Positions 1-13,200 of a stretch of DNA of 64,000 bases are shown piece by piece. The notes beneath the pieces were generated by a model. The model was not told the DNA's origin, searched no databases, and was given only the letters and a program-made list of their open reading frames with translations. Location of the stretch: the NCBI GenBank assembly GCA_037349315.1, contig JBAIAC010000010.1, forward strand, positions 35,876,001 through 35,940,000, given 5' to 3'. A program made the translations under genes and the position numbers. Positions within the stretch are counted from its first letter, which is position 1. Each line of letters starts with the position of its first letter. This DNA is from Chelydra serpentina (lineage: Eukaryota > Chordata > Testudines > Chelydridae).

Positions 1-1172
1 ACATTAATTATCTCTTCTGTAGAATGTCCTTGTCAAGCAAAGACTGATAAGGGATGTTTGGTGTCTGTTTTGATGAAGGTGAAAAATGTTTAGGAATGCT
101 CCTTCCTGAAAATGCTACTAGTGCAAGAGTTACCAACCTTCCACCTTTGCCCTCTGCCCTAGCCTTCACTCCCATTCTATCCCCACGTGTTAATGCATTA
201 ACTGCAACAAAAACAAACAAAACAAAAAAGAAACAAAATTAAAAGTCTACACCACACTAGCGGCTCACTTGGTGCATGCCTATATGAGCAGCTAGCCTCA
301 CTGATGCCAATGGGCCTACTCAAGGGAGCAGGTGCGTGCCAGTTGGAGTAAGAGTTGCACAATCTAGCCCTATGTACATAGCTCGTCTTTCACTGTTGCA
401 ACCCTTGTCTTGCTCCCCCCACCCACTCTTTGTTTATTATTGCCCCTTTCTTCGGTTGTAGTTAGTGGGAATTGTGGGTACTTAGCAGTGCCCAGGATTG
501 GGCCCTTTGACACTAAACTCATGTGGCAGGTGCCTGTCTTTTTATTCATCTGTAAAGTGCCATGCACAACTCTGGCACTGTAGAAATTACTAAAAATATA
601 CCATCACTGCCACTGGGCACTGCACTCAGTGGCTGAAAGACTGACACTGCTTTGCTCTCTAGAATTTCTCTTAATAACTTGTTCATCGTTCAAAAGAATA
701 AATTGACACCATCTGTATATATTCAGTGCCCTAACTTTAGCTGACACAGCAAATAGTTTAAATCTCCCTTCATGTTCCTTCTCTATTTTTTTTTTTTTAA
801 AGGTACATTAACACAAGAGAAATCCTTTAAGCTAATGGCTAAAGAATGTGCCTTGAGCTCTGTGCGAATGCCTAATGGCTTCGGCTTCAACTGTTTGTTT
901 AAAGGCAAAAACAATACTTCTGCAAGATGGCCCTCCCACTTGCCTGTGATAGGCTACCAAGAATAGCAACAGCCTGTGTCACTAGAAAGGGCAAAGCCTT
1001 CTGAAATAGAAACAAAGTTGTTCACAAATCACTCTGTGCCATACACTCTGTAAGCGTCTGTATCACGCTACCATGAGGAAAATAACCTGTGCGTTTGTTG
1101 GCAGCACGGGACGGACGATTGCCCTGTGAAGTGTTTCTACCCCGAAGTGTGGAATAGAGCTGTTAAACGGCA
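1..1172. other. Upstream flank / possible 5' UTR of SLC2A12
   Basis: This AT-rich stretch has no convincing gene. The short open frames on both strands lack any recognisable protein signature. No TATA box or CpG island is evident immediately before the exon 1 start codon, although the last 70 bases (about 1100-1170) are locally richer in CpG than the rest. That patch is probably 5' UTR, but the transcription start cannot be placed from sequence alone. A T-run lies near 786. Confidence 0.4.
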
Positions 1173-1299
1173 ATGGTACCTGTGCAGAATGCAGAGGACC
1201 TCAACCAGCAGTGCAGGAAAATGAGAACAGAGGAGAGTGATGATAACAGAGGCAGCAGCAGCAGCAACACCAACCTACACAAGCTTCCCACTCAGACAG
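1173..1299 (+). CDS. SLC2A12: SLC2A12 coding exon 1 (residues 1-42, first base of codon 43)
   Basis: The open frame begins with ATG in a fair context (A at -3 lies two bases off; G at +4) and starts MVPVQN, matching the MVPVEN start known for mammalian GLUT12. It encodes the hydrophilic cytosolic N-terminus with a Gly-Ser-Ser-Ser-Ser-Asn stretch made by an AGC trinucleotide run. The exon ends CAGACAG followed by the donor GTAATG (phase 1), and joining to 8991 gives an uninterrupted frame into GCGTFTF. The in-frame Met17 is an alternative start but is not favoured, because the MVPV start is conserved. The exon is too short for simple ORF calling. Confidence 0.9.
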
Positions 1300-4200
1300 G
1301 TAATGTGGCACAGTTTGAATGCCAGCTGTGACTGAATGACAATAGAAGCAAATATGTGTAACTAACGTTTGGGTTTGGAGGAAAATAGCCTGGCAAAAGC
1401 CAGGAGAGTCTAAATTAAGACCATCTGTCTGCCCCCTAATTCCTGGCTTTGCAAGAGAGGGAAAATGTGAGCAAAGAACAAAGTGTCACCTTTCCCTTTG
1501 AATGAGGGTGTTTGAAATACTTCCCCCGAAGGCCTTGATCCTACAGCTCATGCATGCACCCTCTAATGTGTAAATCCTTCTCCTTTTGCAGATTAGTCAC
1601 CTGAAAGATCAAAAGAGCCATTGATGCCCACAATGGCTATTCTATTGCAACCCATGCACACTAAGGACCAAATTCAACCCTCCCTTTGAAATCACTGGAG
1701 CTCATTGACTCCAATGGGAGTTGCACCTGCTAATGGCAGTGTGACTTTGGGTCTGCAGACTAGGAATCCAATATGAAATTACTACTGAAAAAAAATATTT
1801 GCAACCATAGAACAACTTTAGTCCATCTGCACTTTGCTGTTTTAACTGTCAGTTTCCCCCAGTCTCTGGTGTAACACATTTTTTACACCTAGAGATCCTT
1901 TTACTGAGATCAGAAGGAGGTGACACATAAGAACATAAGAATGGCCGTACTGGGTCAGACCAAAGGCCCATCCAGCCCAGTATCCTGTCTACTGACAGTG
2001 GCCAATGCCAGGTGCCCCAGAGGGAGTGAATGATCAAGTGCCATCCGTCACCACCCTCTGACAAACAGAGGCTAGGGACACCATTCCTTACCCATCCAGG
2101 CTAATAGCCATTAATAGACTCAACCTCCATGAATGTATCCAGTTCTCTTTTAAACCCTGTTATAGTCCTAGCCTTCACAACCTCCTCAGGCAAGGTGTTC
2201 CACAGGTTGACTGTGCGCTCTATGAAGAAGAACTTCCTTTTATTTGTTTTAAACCTGCTGCCCATTAATTTCATTTGGTGGCCCCTAGTTCTTATATTAT
2301 GGGAACAAGTAAATACTTTTCCAAAATCGTTACATTCTGTTACCATGATTTACAACTGAGGCAGAAGAAGGAAAACATTGCTGTAAGCTAGAGAGGGCTA
2401 TGCCTGAGTTAATGTTCGCTTAGAAATAAATGAATTGCAGTGAACTAACTAACCCAAATATGTTAAGATACTATTGGCACACATAATATTGTTGGAGTGT
2501 AATAAAAAGTTATTGATGAGGCCAGCTATATCCACTGATATCTGGGATCGCAGGGAAGCTAAGGTTAATGAACAAAAAGCCATTCAGTTTGTGGACACAT
2601 TACTGAACTATTGTTTTTACAATCTGTACATTATTTATGCAACATAATCTTCAGGTTACAATGTACCCTGTACTTTCCAACACCTCAGTCTTTTGCACTA
2701 ATGCAGCAACGAAGCGTGAGCTCGGTTGGGTTTTCTTTTTGTTTTCTTTTTCAGTGACATAACAATTGTACAAATTTCAGTTTTAAAGTACTGTGTTTTC
2801 AGCAAGATTTTTTAGAAATTATTGTTAAAGGGATGTAGAATTATGAATATATGAAATATGTATTCCACCAGCTGGCCAGAAAATAATCTCTAGTTTAAAG
2901 GACCCATATCCTTCTGAACTGTTTTAACTTCCATGAGAAAGTAAAACTGTCCCCCCCGCCATGTAAATAACAAATATTGTTCTATATATGAGTTCTATTG
3001 TGTTCTCACATTGTGTGGGGGATATTGCCATCAGCAGGAACTGAATTGCTTAGGTACATGGCAATGGGTGCTGCATATACCTGAGGTTTAAAATGAAGTT
3101 CCCAATATGAACAGTGCTTCTGAACTTGCTACACCATCTAGTCAAGATTTTGTAGAAGCATTAGTTGAATAGTAAAAATGAATATTACTATATGGGATAC
3201 AAATAAAATATTATCTGACAAGGAAATAAATCAGATTCACATTAAGCTTGCTACATGACTCAGGTCCTGATTCAGCAATTGTTCAACCCTCTTGAATCCA
3301 GTTATAAGGCTGGGGCCTAAAGCAAGTAAATTTAGGAATTGGCAATTCAACAAGAGAAAACAAAGATATTTCATGCCTACCCGTTGATCTCATGCTGGGT
3401 CTAAAGAAACCTTGGACATTAGAACAGTTCAGTGACATGTATCTTTTTCTCACTCAGTTTTAGAGAGGGAGACTGACTACATAATGGTATAAAGGTTTTA
3501 TTGCATGAGATTGGGATGCCAACTTGCTTACAAAAGCCAGACCCAAGAATGAATTATGCAGCCGTTCCCAACTAGCGCCAATAAACCACACCACAATGTA
3601 TACACAATGTATTCTTCATATACCACATGTTTTAGAGAAACACTATTTTAGAAACATATTTGAGCATTTAAAAAACTTTTGTTAATACTTTTTTCCATAT
3701 CCTTCCACCTGTAAATCCAGGCTCTCTTTAAACTCTACAGTCTAACTGTCCAGCTCTCAGAGGGAGAGGAAAGAGATAACCAGGGGAAAATGAAGGAGTA
3801 TGTTGTAGAAATCTCTAAAAATTACTTAAAATTAATTTTGCATACAAATGTTTCAGTTTTAAGGTTTGATATTTCATGATCTACCAAGGCTACAAACAAA
3901 TGCCTTGTCGTACTGGAGAGGGGGAATCCCATTGTGTGGCAGTCATATCTATGTGATGAACTCCTTTTATCATGCACTTTTGACTGCCTGACCTATTTAC
4001 CATTAACCTATTTCTGACAGAACTGCACCTAACTTTCCAAATCTCTGGATAGTTGCAAATAGCGAACATTTAAAAATATAAAAAAAATATTACCTTCCCG
4101 AAAGCTGTTTTCTTCTTTCCCGGAAATGTGGAATTTCTCACCCCAAATTACCCTTGAGGCAGTTCAGGAAGGTTGAAAAAACCCCATCTATTTCCAGACA

Positions 4201-7200
4201 CTATGAAAGTGGGTGGATTTGTACCAAGGGCGCAGAGAGGAAAGACTCCACATCCCATAACCAACATATCCTGTTTGGGCAGCAATTTCCTTCTGTCTGC
4301 ATTGTGGGTATTACCGTACTACAAATAATAAATTATAACAACAAAATAATTTTATTTACAATTTTTTTTTTAAATTGTGTCATTATGAAGATAGAGAAAC
4401 TGAAATCTGCTTTATGGAGTAATTAAAAAACAATGTAGAAACATTTGTGCACAAGAGGAATCTCCATGCCTGGAATAATCTCAGATGTGAAGATGCTGTG
4501 ATGTACTGGACAGAGTTCCAAAATGCCCGTAGTCAGGAGCCTGCTACAAATTGAAGGGCAGATAAGGATGGTTTTACCTACCTCTGATGGAATCACCCCC
4601 TCTCTGAATGCTTGCAAATCTTCCCTGCCAGAAATGACTTACCCGTGCATCTCATAATATACAGTTACCTTTGCAATGGCTCAGATTGCACCAAATGACA
4701 GGTTAAAAAAATTATGGGGAAGGATGCACACCCGCCATAACATCTTCTTCCCCCATCTCCACCCCTAATTTCAAATTACACACTGAACTCTAGGCTATAC
4801 TGTTACTATCTTCAGTCTGTTTTTCAGGAACAAAGCATAAACATTTTAGCAAATGCTCTTAAAGATGAGTTTTGTTTGCCACGCAGTGCTGCTTTCTTCC
4901 TTGGTTGTGAGAAAGCATTTTTGTTGAAACGGAAAAACAAATGAATAGCTTTCTCAATCCTTTTTATTTTTAGTCACACATGCATTAGCCATGGGGTTTA
5001 TCCAGAATTTTTTATGGAAGCCTCCCATTAAAATATATATATTAGCAGCACATGACTGTGAATTGCTGTATATATTTTAGCGTTCTCACAAAAACTGAAG
5101 AAATATTTATTTTTTTAAAAAGATGCGTTTTTTAAAGGGAATGCCTAAAACCCTCTCTGCCCAGAAATATCACAGAAAGCCCGCGTTTAAAAGGAGTGTC
5201 TGTAAAACTACTGGAAGTGCTAAAGCAAAAGTCACATTGAAGTCAATGGGAGTTTTGTCGGGGAAAGACTTGGAGCTTGTCTTCACATACAGTGCTACAG
5301 CTGCGCAACTGTAGCACAAATGAAGATGCTACTATGGCGACAGGAGAGATTCTCCCGTCAGCATAGTTATCCACCTCCATGAGAGGCGGTAGCTATGTCA
5401 ACGGAAGAAGCTCTCACATTAACAGAGCACTGTCTACAGCGGGGATTAAGTCGGTATAACTACATCGCTCAGGGGTGTGGATTTTTCACACCCCTGAGCA
5501 ATGTAGTTATACCAATATAACTCTGTAGTGTAGACCTGGCCTGAGTGGAAGCTAAGTAAAGCTCTCAGGATTTAACCCAATGGAAATTTTGCCCAAGTAA
5601 GGACTGAGTATGTTAAGGGACATTAAGATTTGGCCCATTAATAATAAAAACATGTATAGGCTCCAGGGAAAAGCAATGACTGCAGATTAAATGTGATTCA
5701 CATAGAACTGCTGAGAGAGTTTGCTGCTGAGATTGTAGAATGTTCTATTTGCCCTTTTCATGCCAGAAGGTGCTGTACATTCAAGGGCCACATTTGAAAA
5801 GGCAGCACAATTCATTTAAAAAGGATGCCCGGACTGACAGATGATAGGCTCATCTGCAGAACTGTGGTGGGTGGGGGTCACTGTCAGACAACAAACGGGA
5901 ACCAGAGTCTTCCCTAAAAATTAAAAACCTGCTTGACTGGTGTAACTAGCTGTTCCCAAACCTGCTTCGGGGAAGAGAGAGGAGGTGAGAGTTGTAGATC
6001 AACAGGGTAACACAAGTTGCCACAAGTTTGTAAAACTAAGTAGATCTAATAACATGAGCCTCCGGCCCTATAGGAGGTTCTCAGACTAGGAGTGAAAAAA
6101 CAAAGCTAACATTTAAAATTACCAATACAATAACCATCCTATTCTTATTAAACATTTGCATGTATCAGTGGTGCACAACTTTTGTCCCACACTGGCAACT
6201 TCCAAGCTGTCTGAGGGCCACACCAAACTGGCATACTTTTTTTAATCAAAAATAATTTATTTTAAAATAACCATAATATTTACTCCGGGGGCACAAGTAA
6301 AGTCTTATTCCTGCCCCTACTGAATTCCTTCCCCAGGACCTAACTGAAGGATTTCCCCCCCCAGCACTACTAATATATTAAAAACAGAAGATCAAAGGTG
6401 GGAGAAGATTAGTTTCTGCAGTGAGGTTTTGTATTACCTGTATTACATATGTATACCATGAGCCAGATCTGTAGCAGGTGTAAATTGGGGTAGCTCAGTT
6501 GAAGCCAATTTACATCCCCTGAAGATCTGGCCCACAGTGTAACTCTACACAAATCAGTGCTTCCAATAAACCTATTGGTCTTGGATACTGTAGGCATAAA
6601 TGGAGAAAAAAGTATTGGGTATAGTGCAGAGGAGATCACAGCAATTGAAAATAAATACAGAGCTATCCATTACTTTCAGATGGGCTAGCATACACCACTC
6701 TCCAGCCAAGTTGACTGAACTACTCATCCAAACCTGCCCCAAAAGAATTAGTTGAAATACTGTCTGCACTATGTTGCAGAAGCCACTTCTCACTGGTACA
6801 TGAGCTCTTTGCGACTAACTGGAAAATCAGCAGTCAATTCATTGGCCTCTAATTGTGTGGCAGCCAGCATCATGCTGAGAAAAAACAACTATGCTGAGTG
6901 GAAGAATTAACCCAACAATAATAAACTAGAATTATCCATCAAAGGCTAGGGTGCAAAGGCTTCACAACAAGCAAAATATGATCAGTTACATCTTTCTTGT
7001 AGTAATAAACAATGAATCTCAGTTGTATAAAACACAGTTTATTTTAAAGTGGAGATACAATGGCATATGTTCTCCATTTAGTCTATTCTATCACCATCTG
7101 GTTTTTATTCCCAATGGTGCAGCCATCAGAAACTATGTGAAACAGAGGCAATGCTAGCCCATTGGAGGCCCTAAACAGGAATATTTTTAGGGACCTCCCC

Positions 7201-10200
7201 ACACACAACACATACTAATAATCAATAGGGAGCCCCCTTGAACTGCTTGGGGCTCTAAGCAACTGCTTAGTCTGCTTATGCCTAGTGCTGGTTCTGATGT
7301 GAAATATCTGATCTTTTTGTTAACGATGAGTGAAATTAACGATGAGTGAAAACCAGTGTTCAGAGGTTTGCACCCCAAAATTTCGCTTATCTGAAATATC
7401 CAATCTAGCTATCTAAGTCTGGTTCCCAGTGGATAAGTGTCCACATCACAAAGAAACACTCCCAGAATCAGCAATCTTAGCATCCTCAGCAAGGCCAAGG
7501 ATTTAATGGGAGTCCAGGATAAACTATATTCTCACATGTAGGGATGGTCCCTCCAAGGTAGGATTGAAGCACTTTGGTTAGGAAACATGTACTATTCTTG
7601 TCTATAATATACCAACGGTGTGGATAAGGGTTCTAGGGCTGTCGGTCTGATGCCTTTCGTGGTGACTAAATTCAACTCGGGAAAAATGTTGGAAATTTAA
7701 AAGGAAAAAAATGCTTTCTTGGCAAAAGCCTCTTTATTGGAACTCTGTTCCATTGTCACTGCTGGGCAGGCTCACTTATTTAGGGTCTGATCCAAAAGCC
7801 AGTGAAGTCAAATGAGAGCTGGACAAATTTATGAGTGTGATTGTCTGATGGGGTTGCTTGTGATGGTAGGGGACATCCCTGGGGTTGGCCCATTTCTTCT
7901 TTACGTATTATGTTTGTAAAAGTTCATGTGTCGGCTTCAGCTGACCACTTGCAAGGGTCAGGATTGGAAGGGATTTCCCCCAGGGATGGCCACAGGTGGA
8001 GATGGAACACTGGACAGAGAGCACCAGGGCTCTGAGGTGGTGCCAAGCATTCTCTCTCTCAAGTGCTTGGCTGGTTGGTTTTTGCTCAGATGCTCAGGGT
8101 CTAACTGATCGCCATATGTGGAGTCAGCAAGTGGCAGTGACCTTGGTTTTTCCCCCCTTCTCCTGCACTGTGTGGGTGTGGGTCACTGGCCAGGATTATC
8201 TGCATATATCTCACTTACTCATTCCCCAGGCACCGGTGCACCTTGGTCCCTGCTATTCTCTGTCTGTGGCACATAATAGTCTAGTCTCCTGTGGGCCGTA
8301 AAACTATGGTCTAATTTCAGGGCTTGTCTTCACGTACAGCACTACAGCAGCATAGCTGCTCCACTGTAGTGCTTTAGCAAAGATGCTACTATGCCAACAG
8401 GAGAGTGTTGTTAGCTACCACCTCTCAGTATAGCTACCACCTCTCAGGGAGGTGGATTATGTCGACAGGAGAATCTTCCCCACCAACACAGCACTGTCTA
8501 CATGGGAGGTTAAGTTGGTATAACTACGTCACTCAGGGGTGTGAATTTTTCACATCCCGGAGCAACGTAAATATACCAATATAGGTCTGTAGTATAGACC
8601 TGGCCTCAGTTGTTGGGTTTAATATGCAGGTGCTGGGTAATGCTGGTGGCCTGCAATATACAGGAGGTCAAACTAGAATATCTGGTGCTCCCTCCTGGCA
8701 TTAAACTCTATAACTGAATGGGAGTCTTTCAATGGGTTTGGGATCAGGTGCTTAAGAGATACTAAAAATAAAGGGGAAAAACAAAGTGCAATACATGATG
8801 TATTTTTTCCTGCTTTCAGCAATGTCACTTGATATGACCAATATTGTTGGGTTCTTCTTCATTTGATCATATTGTTTTTCCACAAACTGAGACCTTAGAA
8901 TAAGATTTTGAGGACAGGTTTATAAAATAACTTTATTATTGATTATTAGAATGGTACAGAGCTCATTTTGTTTTTCTTCTGTAATTCCAGGATGCGGAAC
9001 GTTTACTTTTCTGTCATCTGCTATTGCTGCCATCAGTGGATTCCTAATGGGTTATGAACTGGGACTCATCTCTGGGGCTCTTCTTCATCTAAGCAGTATA
9101 CTAGCACTTTCTTGCAAACAACAGGAAATAGTCGTAAGCTCCCTCCTCATTGGGGCCTTACTAGCATCACTTACTGGTGGATTCCTAATAGACCGATTTG
9201 GAAGGAGAATTGCGATTATTATAGCATCTTGTTTACTTGTACTGGGAAGCCTGATCTTGATACTCAGTTCATCATATGGCATACTTATTGTAGGACGGAT
9301 TGCTATTGGTATTTCAATATCATTATCCTCAATTGCAACATGTGTATATATCGCTGAGATAGCCCCACAGCATAGAAGAGGCCTGCTTGTATCATTAAAT
9401 GAACTTATGATTGTGATTGGCATTCTTTTTGCCTACATTTCAAATTATGTATTCACCAATGTTTCCCATGGCTGGAAGTATATGTTTGGCCTTGTGATAC
9501 CAATAGGTACCTTGCAAGCTATTGCCATGTATTTCCTTCCACCGAGTCCTCGGTTTCTTGTTATGAAAGGTAATGATGAAGCTGCTAGCAAGGTACTGGG
9601 AAGGCTAAGGGCAACTTCAAATACTGCTGAAGAACTCACTGTGATCAAGTCTTCTTTGAAAGATGAACATCAGTACAATTTCGTGGACCTGTTTCGTTCA
9701 AAAGACAACATGAGAGCCCGAATGCTAATAGGCCTCACACTAGTGTTTTTTGTGCAAACAACAGGGCAGCCTAACATATTATTTTATGCATCCACTGTTT
9801 TGAAGTCAGTTGGGTTCCAGAGCAATGAAGCAGCTAGCTTGGCCTCGACTGGAGTTGGAGTGGTTAAAGTGGTTAGTACAATCCCAGCCACTGTTTTTGT
9901 GGATCACGTTGGAAGCAAAACCTTTCTGTGTATTGGTTCTTCTATTATGGCAGTGTCACTGGTCACTATGGGATTGGTGAATCTTAATATACACATGAAT
10001 TTCACTAATATCTGTAGAAACCAGTTCCTGGAAGATTCCATTTTTCGTGGACCAGGAAACATGAGTGCCAGCAATGAGAGTCTCAAGGAGCAGTTTGCTG
10101 GTATGCCTTTCCAGGGCAGAACATCGCTAACCACGCTAAGAAAATTTAAAACTGCTAAGACAGAGGAGCAGAACAGCACAGCCTTGGCAGGAGGAAGGAC

Positions 10201-13200
10201 CTCTGCAGCAAGCCAAAGAGGATCCCACATAGTAATAGACACTGTGGAAGTTCCAGCTGCTCTGAAATGGCTGTCTTTGGCCAGCTTACTTGTTTATGTT
10301 GCTGCTTTTTCCATAGGTCTTGGACCAAGTAAGTGTTTCATATTTTTTATTCCTTTTAATGATTTATTTGAAAGTAAACTAAGCACTGGTGTAAGATGCC
10401 CATGTTGACATTACTGGAAATTGAAGTTCTCAGTCCACAGAACAAACATCACAGTAAGCAGCAGTATGTATTTCCACCATGCTGCTCTGCTAACAGATTC
10501 CTGGAGAAACCGACTCAAGGCGGGCGAGAGAGCAATTCAGTCTCCATTGCCTAGTCAGTCTTTGACCTCTCTGCTAAGATTGCCACTAGAGGAACTAATG
10601 GTGATGAGGACGTGTTACCACTACAAAGTAGGTTGAGAAATTTTAAAATAAGGCTATAGAATATCCAACCGACGGTAACTTTCAGGGTGAAATCCTTGCC
10701 CCATTGAAGTCAATGGCAAAGCCAGGATTTCACCCTCAGTCACTGCCAACTGGTGTTGATTTGAATCAGTGGCCTGCAAGTGAAAAACTCTATATCCCAT
10801 TGACTGTGTCCAAAGCCATTTTTAATTCCCCACACTCCACTCCTTTTTTTTTTTTTACCACGTAAACGATAATACATAAGCTATACTGTGACGGCTCATA
10901 AACCCAAGTTAAAAACGTATTGCTAGATGCTTCAAATGAGCAGAGTAGCCCCAACTTGACAGGAGCTACACCGATTGACTCCAGCTGAGGTTCTTCTCTC
11001 TGAGCATGTAGCCACGCTAACCATGTAACACAAACTACTGCTAGGAAACAGAAAACATTTAATCCTACTGAGTAAACGCTCTTGGCCCATACATCCCTAT
11101 CCTGAACAGAAAAAAAAAAAAAAAAAAGTTAAGAATTGTTCAATCTATAAAATATCCATTTAATCCACTGTTTATTTCAGTGAGTGTTTGCAAAGAGATA
11201 TAGGGCCTCAGGACCTATGTTCAGGCATAAGAACTTGCCATACACATAGGACATGAGAAATTTGAGCCTACAGATGACACTATGCCTAACAGAATTGTTC
11301 AATCTATAAAATATTCATTTAAACCAAAGTGAGCTTTTAGAAAAAACACCACTGCAGGATCCTCACTAATGACAGAAGACAACTTTCCTGCCATTCCCAT
11401 TCCCAGTGATTAATACTATTCATTTCCTTCTTCTTTTTCACAAACTCTTTCATATTATTTTACCCATTGGGTTGATTTTTTTAAAACCAGATTGTAAAAT
11501 GTGCACGCACAAAGCCCATTATTTATTAACAGAGTTTGTGTGCCTGTGTGCCCTGACACAAACTTGGCTTGGAAACTTACTGTACTCCTTGAAGTTAATT
11601 ACAATAAAGAGTTTACCATGAGCATAACAACCCTACTGTCATACAAAAGGCAAAAAAGTGAAGACAAAACCCAACAATAGTTATTTATTTAGGATAAATA
11701 GTTCACTAGGATAGCTGCCTGAGATAAACATTCATTGCCAAGAGAGACCTAAAGGATAGCAGTTTGATAATGTTACTCCAGCATACTTCAGTACATTATA
11801 ACCAGTCTAAGGGCTAGATTCTGTTCTCAGTTACACTGGTATAAATCCTGAGTAACATCACTAAAAAGAGTTACTTCAGATTTACATCAGTGTAACAGAG
11901 AGCACAAACTAATCCTAGAATCGCAACCAGTAGGGAAGCATCACAATTTCAATTCCTTTTCCATTAACAAATTTTCTTAAAACAAGGAATTAAAAGTTTC
12001 TTCAAATGAAACAAAATATGGACGTCTATTTTATTGGAAGGGGCAACTTATTCTGGCATCGGGGATGCAATTGAGTGTGCTTTCCACAGACACTTGAGTT
12101 CTAGGGACTTTAATAGATAGGTTTGAACTAGGGCACGTTTGCGATGTACACTGGATATGAAGTATCGGAGGGGTAGCCGTGTTAGTCTGGATCTGTAAAA
12201 GCGGCAAAGAGTCCTGTGGCACCTTATAGACTAACAGACGTATTGGAGCATAAGCTTTCATGGGTGAATACCCACTTCTTCATATGCATGTTGTGGACAT
12301 TTCCAGAGGCAGGTATATGCAAGCAAGAGTCAGGCTAGGGATAACGAGGTTAGTTCAATCAGGTAGGATGAGGCCCTCTTCTAGCATTTGAGGTGTGAAC
12401 ACCGAGGGAGGAGAAACTGCTTTTGTAGTTGGCTAGCCATTCAGTCTTTGCTTAATCCTTAGCTGATGGTGTCAAATTTGCAAATGAACTGAAGCTCAGT
12501 TCATGTTGATGAGGCCCTCTTCAACTGCTAGAAGAGGGCCTCATCCTCCCTGATTGAACTAACCTCGTTATCCCTAGCCTGATTCTTGCTTGCATATTTA
12601 TACCTGCCTCTGGAAATTTCCACAACATGCATCTGAAGAAGTGGGTATTCATCCACGAACGTTTATGCTCCAATACGTCTGTTAGTCTATAAGGTGTCAC
12701 AGGACTCTTTGCGTCTTTTAATGGATATGAAGTAAATCAAAATGTGCTGGTGTATCTATGCAGTGTAGTAACTCAGTGTCCAAGGCTCAGCTAAAACTGA
12801 TTAAATACAGAAAGCTCAGATTAACTGAACCAAGGAATTGCTGGAGTCTATAAATAATAGAGGGTTTTATATATTGTAATTATATGTGCCGTGGCTGAAA
12901 GGCAGGATAAGGATTGAGTTTCATATGTAACTCCTGGCTTTTTCTGCTTGCAGCTCAAACCCTTCAAAGATATTTCAAATGTGTAGATTTCGTCTGTTAA
13001 AATTCAATTTTCTTAGTGTTAGCTTTTTAAAAAAAACAATCCCTCAATTATATAAATTGGCTCATTTAAAATGTTTGGATTACTCATCCTCTCAACCTGT
13101 TACACTGTCTGCCAAATTATTACTTTAAACCAGGACCCATGTGGGAAAGGGAGGGGCTATGCCACAGTATAAAAGTTCCAGAACATTCTGACTGACAAAG

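Larger units (their letters stand above)
1300..8990 (+). other. SLC2A12 intron 1
   Basis: This 7.7 kb intron runs from donor GTAATG to an acceptor ending ATTCCAG after a T-rich tract. It contains an antisense CR1 3' fragment (1927-2356), two copies of one MITE family (about 5273-5542 and 8320-8605), a CR1-like 3' end around the second copy, and palindromic GAAGTCAATGG-type repeats near 1690 and 5235. Near 6470 there is a short inverted repeat (AGATCTG...CAGATCT-like arms). No gene is seen in the remainder. Confidence 0.85.

Noticed and set aside
5123..5314. 63-codon plus-strand frame ending in a MITE
   Set aside because: Basic, low-complexity product that crosses into the MITE at 5273, without domain or splice support.
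8939..8990. Open frame extending SLC2A12 exon 2 upstream with an ATG
   Set aside because: The extension lies in intron sequence: a T-rich tract and ATTCCAG acceptor precede GATGCGG, it has no GLUT similarity, and exon 1 at 1173-1299 supplies the conserved MVPV start in the right phase.
10329..10408. Open frame continuing past exon 2 to a stop at 10406
   Set aside because: The GTAAGT donor at 10329 and the match of exon 3 at 34984 to the next GLUT12 residues show it is intron read-through.
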